Source of the DNA: a bacterium
GTDB taxonomy: Bacteria; Auribacterota; Auribacteria; Auribacterales; Auribacteraceae
Length of the DNA: 9,163 bases
Direction of reading: 5' to 3'
NCBI GenBank assembly: GCA_021161885.1
Contig: JAGGZS010000177.1
Location: 1-9,163 of the forward strand
A model generated the notes under the pieces. It ran no database searches and was not told the DNA's origin. It worked only from the letters and a program-made list of their open reading frames with translations. The position numbers and the translations under genes were made by a program. Every line of letters starts with the position of its first letter. Position 1 is the stretch's first letter. This document shows, in pieces, positions 7,568 through 9,163 of this stretch.

Positions 7568-8415
7568 TATTTAACCTCCTCAACCACTATGTCGTCATCA
7601 ACCATTTCGCGAAGTTTTGCTTCAACGCCTGAGTGAATCGTAAACTGTGCTGTCCTGCATCCGGCGCAGTTGCCGCGTAAGGCTACAAGGACGCGGTTGC
7701 CGATTATATCTATCAGTTCTATCCCGCCTCCGTCCGCTTCCATTAAAGGCCTTATGTCTCTGTCGATAGTTTCCTCGATAAGAGCGATTTTGCGGATATT
7801 GGTAAGATGTTTCTTTTTAGGAGGCGCAGGCAAAGGTTCTTGCGAACCGGTTGTCTGGCGTATAATTTCCTCAATATCCGCATGGCATTGTCCGCATCCG
7901 CCTCCGGCTTTACAGAAATTTGTTACGTCTTCAACGGTTTTAAGGTTATTTTCCCTGACTACTTTACCTATTTGAGTATCTGTGATCCCGAAACAGGTAC
8001 ATACTATTTTCCCTTCTTCGTGCATATGTTCTTCTGGCGCGTCTTCGCCGAGATATTGGGCAATAGCTTTTTCAAGGGCTTCTTGTCCCATAACCGAACA
8101 ATGCATTTTTTCACGGGGTAACCCACCTAATGTTTCGGCAATATCCTTATTAGTGATTTTTCGCGCTTGCTCGATTGTTTTTCCGATTATAAGTTCAGTA
8201 AGAACCGAAGACGAGGCAATAGCGCTTGCACAGCCGAATGTTTTAAATTTAGCATCGGTTATTACATTTGTTTTTTTATCAATTTTTAATGTTAGGTAAA
8301 GCGCATCGCCGCATGTTATGTTGCCTACATCCGCGAACGCGTCTGGATTTTTTATTTCTCCAACATTTTTCGGATTTCTGAAATGATCGTATAGTTTATT
8401 TGAATAGTCCCACAT
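7567..8415 (-). CDS. nifU: NifU-type Fe-S cluster assembly scaffold, three domains
   Basis: This is a cytoplasmic scaffold on which Fe-S clusters are built from sulfur delivered by NifS and then passed to apo-proteins. All three modules of classical NifU are present in 282 residues. Residues 1-125 are an IscU-like domain with the three cluster cysteines C35 (in CGD, with D37), C62 (FGCAS) and C106 (MHCSV). Residues about 136-180 are a BFD-like [2Fe-2S] domain with C139-x-C141 and C174-x2-C177. Residues about 206-282 are the NifU C-terminal domain with the second scaffold motif C250-x2-C253 after EADGGGIEL. A Lys/Pro-rich linker (about 190-205) joins the last two. The length is slightly below the roughly 310 residues of Azotobacter NifU. 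An extra cysteine, C168, lies just before the BFD CxxC pair. The gene sits one base after the unknown membrane protein and overlaps nifS by one base (TAATG). No nitrogenase genes are nearby, so a general Fe-S role, as for NifU/NifS in Helicobacter, is the likely reading. Confidence 0.96.
   Translation of the reverse strand: MWDYSNKLYDHFRNPKNVGEIKNPDAFADVGNITCGDALYLTLKIDKKTNVITDAKFKTFGCASAIASSSVLTELIIGKTIEQARKITNKDIAETLGGLPREKMHCSVMGQEALEKAIAQYLGEDAPEEHMHEEGKIVCTCFGITDTQIGKVVRENNLKTVEDVTNFCKAGGGCGQCHADIEEIIRQTTGSQEPLPAPPKKKHLTNIRKIALIEETIDRDIRPLMEADGGGIELIDIIGNRVLVALRGNCAGCRTAQFTIHSGVEAKLREMVDDDIVVEEVK
7575..7580 (-). promoter_or_regulatory. Ribosome binding site of nifS
   Basis: A full AGGAGG lies seven bases upstream of the nifS ATG, within the last codons of nifU. 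It is the strongest Shine-Dalgarno match in the window and fixes the nifS start at 7567, where the nifU stop and nifS start share one base. Confidence 0.8.
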
Positions 8416-8416
8416 T

Positions 8417-9163
8417 TTATGCCTTCCAGTTTTTAAAAAGTTTATATCCTATAAAAACAAGCCATACAACTAATTGTAAAGCTAAAAGTTTAATAATTAT
8501 TTTCTTGATTTTAATCCGTTTTTTTATATGACTAAGCTCATCTATGTTAGGTTTATTATTTTCAATATTTTTCTTAAATAAATTTTCAATGTCCTGATTT
8601 ACAACTATCAATTTTTTTTCGGTTTTTTCTTTATCTGCGGGGATGTTGATTGTTTTTTCTTCTATTTTCCGCAAAAGTTCAGGTGTAACAGCTTGCTCTT
8701 GGATAACTTGTTTTTGTGGAATACGAGCTTCAGTAACAAACGGTTTTTCCTTATCAGATTCCTCGGATACCGATACAGCGGTTTTAAGCTGTTTTATCGC
8801 GAAATAATTTTTTAGTTTTGAAAAAAGAACTTTGCCGATAATAGGAGATATACGGCTTATTGACATCGGTTCGAATCGGCTGCCCCTGTTTAATATTGTT
8901 GTGTTAAAATCTTTGATGCTAACAGGTGATTTAAGATTGGTAAAGGAGCTAAAAACCTTAAGTTCGTGTTTTTTTTGTGTATCCACTATAATACCATAAT
9001 ATTGCTCGTTTTTTATAGTTTTTAAATAATCAAGAATAATGTAACCCGGATAAATTTTGCCTGTCCGACGGTCTTCAATTTCCAAGTAAACTTTTTCGTT
9101 ATTAGATAACGATTCTCCTTTTTTTAAAAAAAACACATTTTTTTTATCCGGTTCAACATTTAA
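8417..9163 (-). CDS. Unrecognised protein with C-terminal membrane anchor, probably 5'-partial
   Basis: I do not recognise this protein. The reading frame stays open to the window edge: a GTG at 9136 could be read as a start, but it has no Shine-Dalgarno sequence and nine more sense codons precede it, so the true start is probably outside the window. Numbering from that GTG (239 residues), positions about 15-95 look like a compact beta-rich globular region (GKIYPGYIILDY, YGIIVDTQKKHELKVF). Positions about 120-210 are charged, rich in Lys and Glu, and probably a flexible or coiled linker. Residues about 212-232 form one hydrophobic helix after a basic stretch (KKRIKIKK) and are followed by a short basic tail (KLFKNWKA), which suggests a C-terminal inner-membrane anchor with most of the protein in the cytoplasm. 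The TAA stop lies one base before the nifU ATG, and the nifU ribosome binding site is inside its last codons, so the two are probably co-transcribed and translationally coupled. A role in Fe-S metabolism would be guesswork. Confidence 0.75.
   Translation of the reverse strand, partial: LNVEPDKKNVFFLKKGESLSNNEKVYLEIEDRRTGKIYPGYIILDYLKTIKNEQYYGIIVDTQKKHELKVFSSFTNLKSPVSIKDFNTTILNRGSRFEPMSISRISPIIGKVLFSKLKNYFAIKQLKTAVSVSEESDKEKPFVTEARIPQKQVIQEQAVTPELLRKIEEKTINIPADKEKTEKKLIVVNQDIENLFKKNIENNKPNIDELSHIKKRIKIKKIIIKLLALQLVVWLVFIGYKLFKNWKA
8422..8427 (-). promoter_or_regulatory. Ribosome binding site of nifU
   Basis: GGAAGG lies six bases upstream of the nifU ATG, inside the last codons of the preceding gene. 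It supports the start at 8415 and suggests translational coupling between the two genes. Confidence 0.6.

Noticed and set aside
7670..8299. Three overlapping plus-strand open frames of about 100 codons antisense to nifU
   Set aside because: nifU on the other strand has complete conserved motifs across this interval; the plus-strand frames show no recognisable domains and look like shadows of its codon use.
6410..8415. nifU/nifS as evidence of nitrogen fixation
   Set aside because: No nitrogenase or cofactor genes are present, and these proteins serve general Fe-S assembly in several non-fixing bacteria.
1..9163. A dif site near the xer gene
   Set aside because: I saw no convincing dif-like 28-bp palindromic site by eye, and dif normally lies near the replication terminus rather than beside xer. 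A profile search would be needed to be sure.
1..9163. Defence, toxin-antitoxin, CRISPR, riboswitch or RNA genes
   Set aside because: Reading both strands I found no direct repeat arrays, no tRNA or rRNA sequence and no small-gene pairs; intergenic space is too short for a large structured leader except the 99-bp and 121-bp gaps, where none was apparent.

Overview
The window is a densely packed, AT-rich stretch of bacterial chromosome in which all eight genes lie on the minus strand, so it reads from high to low coordinates. A Kdo transferase (waaA) implies a Gram-negative envelope with LPS, and a lipobox protein fits this. The full-length three-domain NifU plus NifS, with no nitrogenase genes in view, suggests a lineage that uses NIF-type proteins for general Fe-S assembly. 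The phylum cannot be fixed from this window. A deep-branching low-GC Gram-negative such as Omnitrophota or Elusimicrobiota is only a guess from gene order and style. There are no RNA genes, insertion sequences, phage genes, CRISPR arrays or toxin-antitoxin pairs.

Layout in transcription order. Block 1 (9163 to 5885) holds an unrecognised protein with a C-terminal membrane anchor, open to the window edge and so probably 5'-partial. It is followed by nifU (1-nt gap), nifS (1-nt overlap, strong Shine-Dalgarno) and a small predicted lipoprotein (6-nt gap). A 99-bp gap follows, the only sizeable intergenic space between genes, and it holds a plausible sigma70-type promoter. Block 2 (5785 to 122) is dprA (TTG start), topA (16-nt gap), a XerC/D tyrosine recombinase (11-nt overlap with topA) and waaA (1-nt gap). 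The last 121 bases are non-coding and carry a weak terminator-like hairpin and a weak promoter-like pair, which suggests that the unit ends after waaA.

How the genes fit together: nifU/nifS is a scaffold and cysteine-desulfurase pair that makes Fe-S clusters. dprA, topA and xerC all act on DNA (single-strand DNA handling and RecA loading, relaxation of negative supercoils, chromosome dimer resolution), and similar clustering is common in bacteria. waaA attaches Kdo to lipid A and appears to share the transcript by position only. All catalytic residues I could check are present, so these look like intact housekeeping genes. I did not find a convincing new biological system. The least explained parts are the tail-anchored protein coupled to nifU and the small lipoprotein between nifS and dprA.
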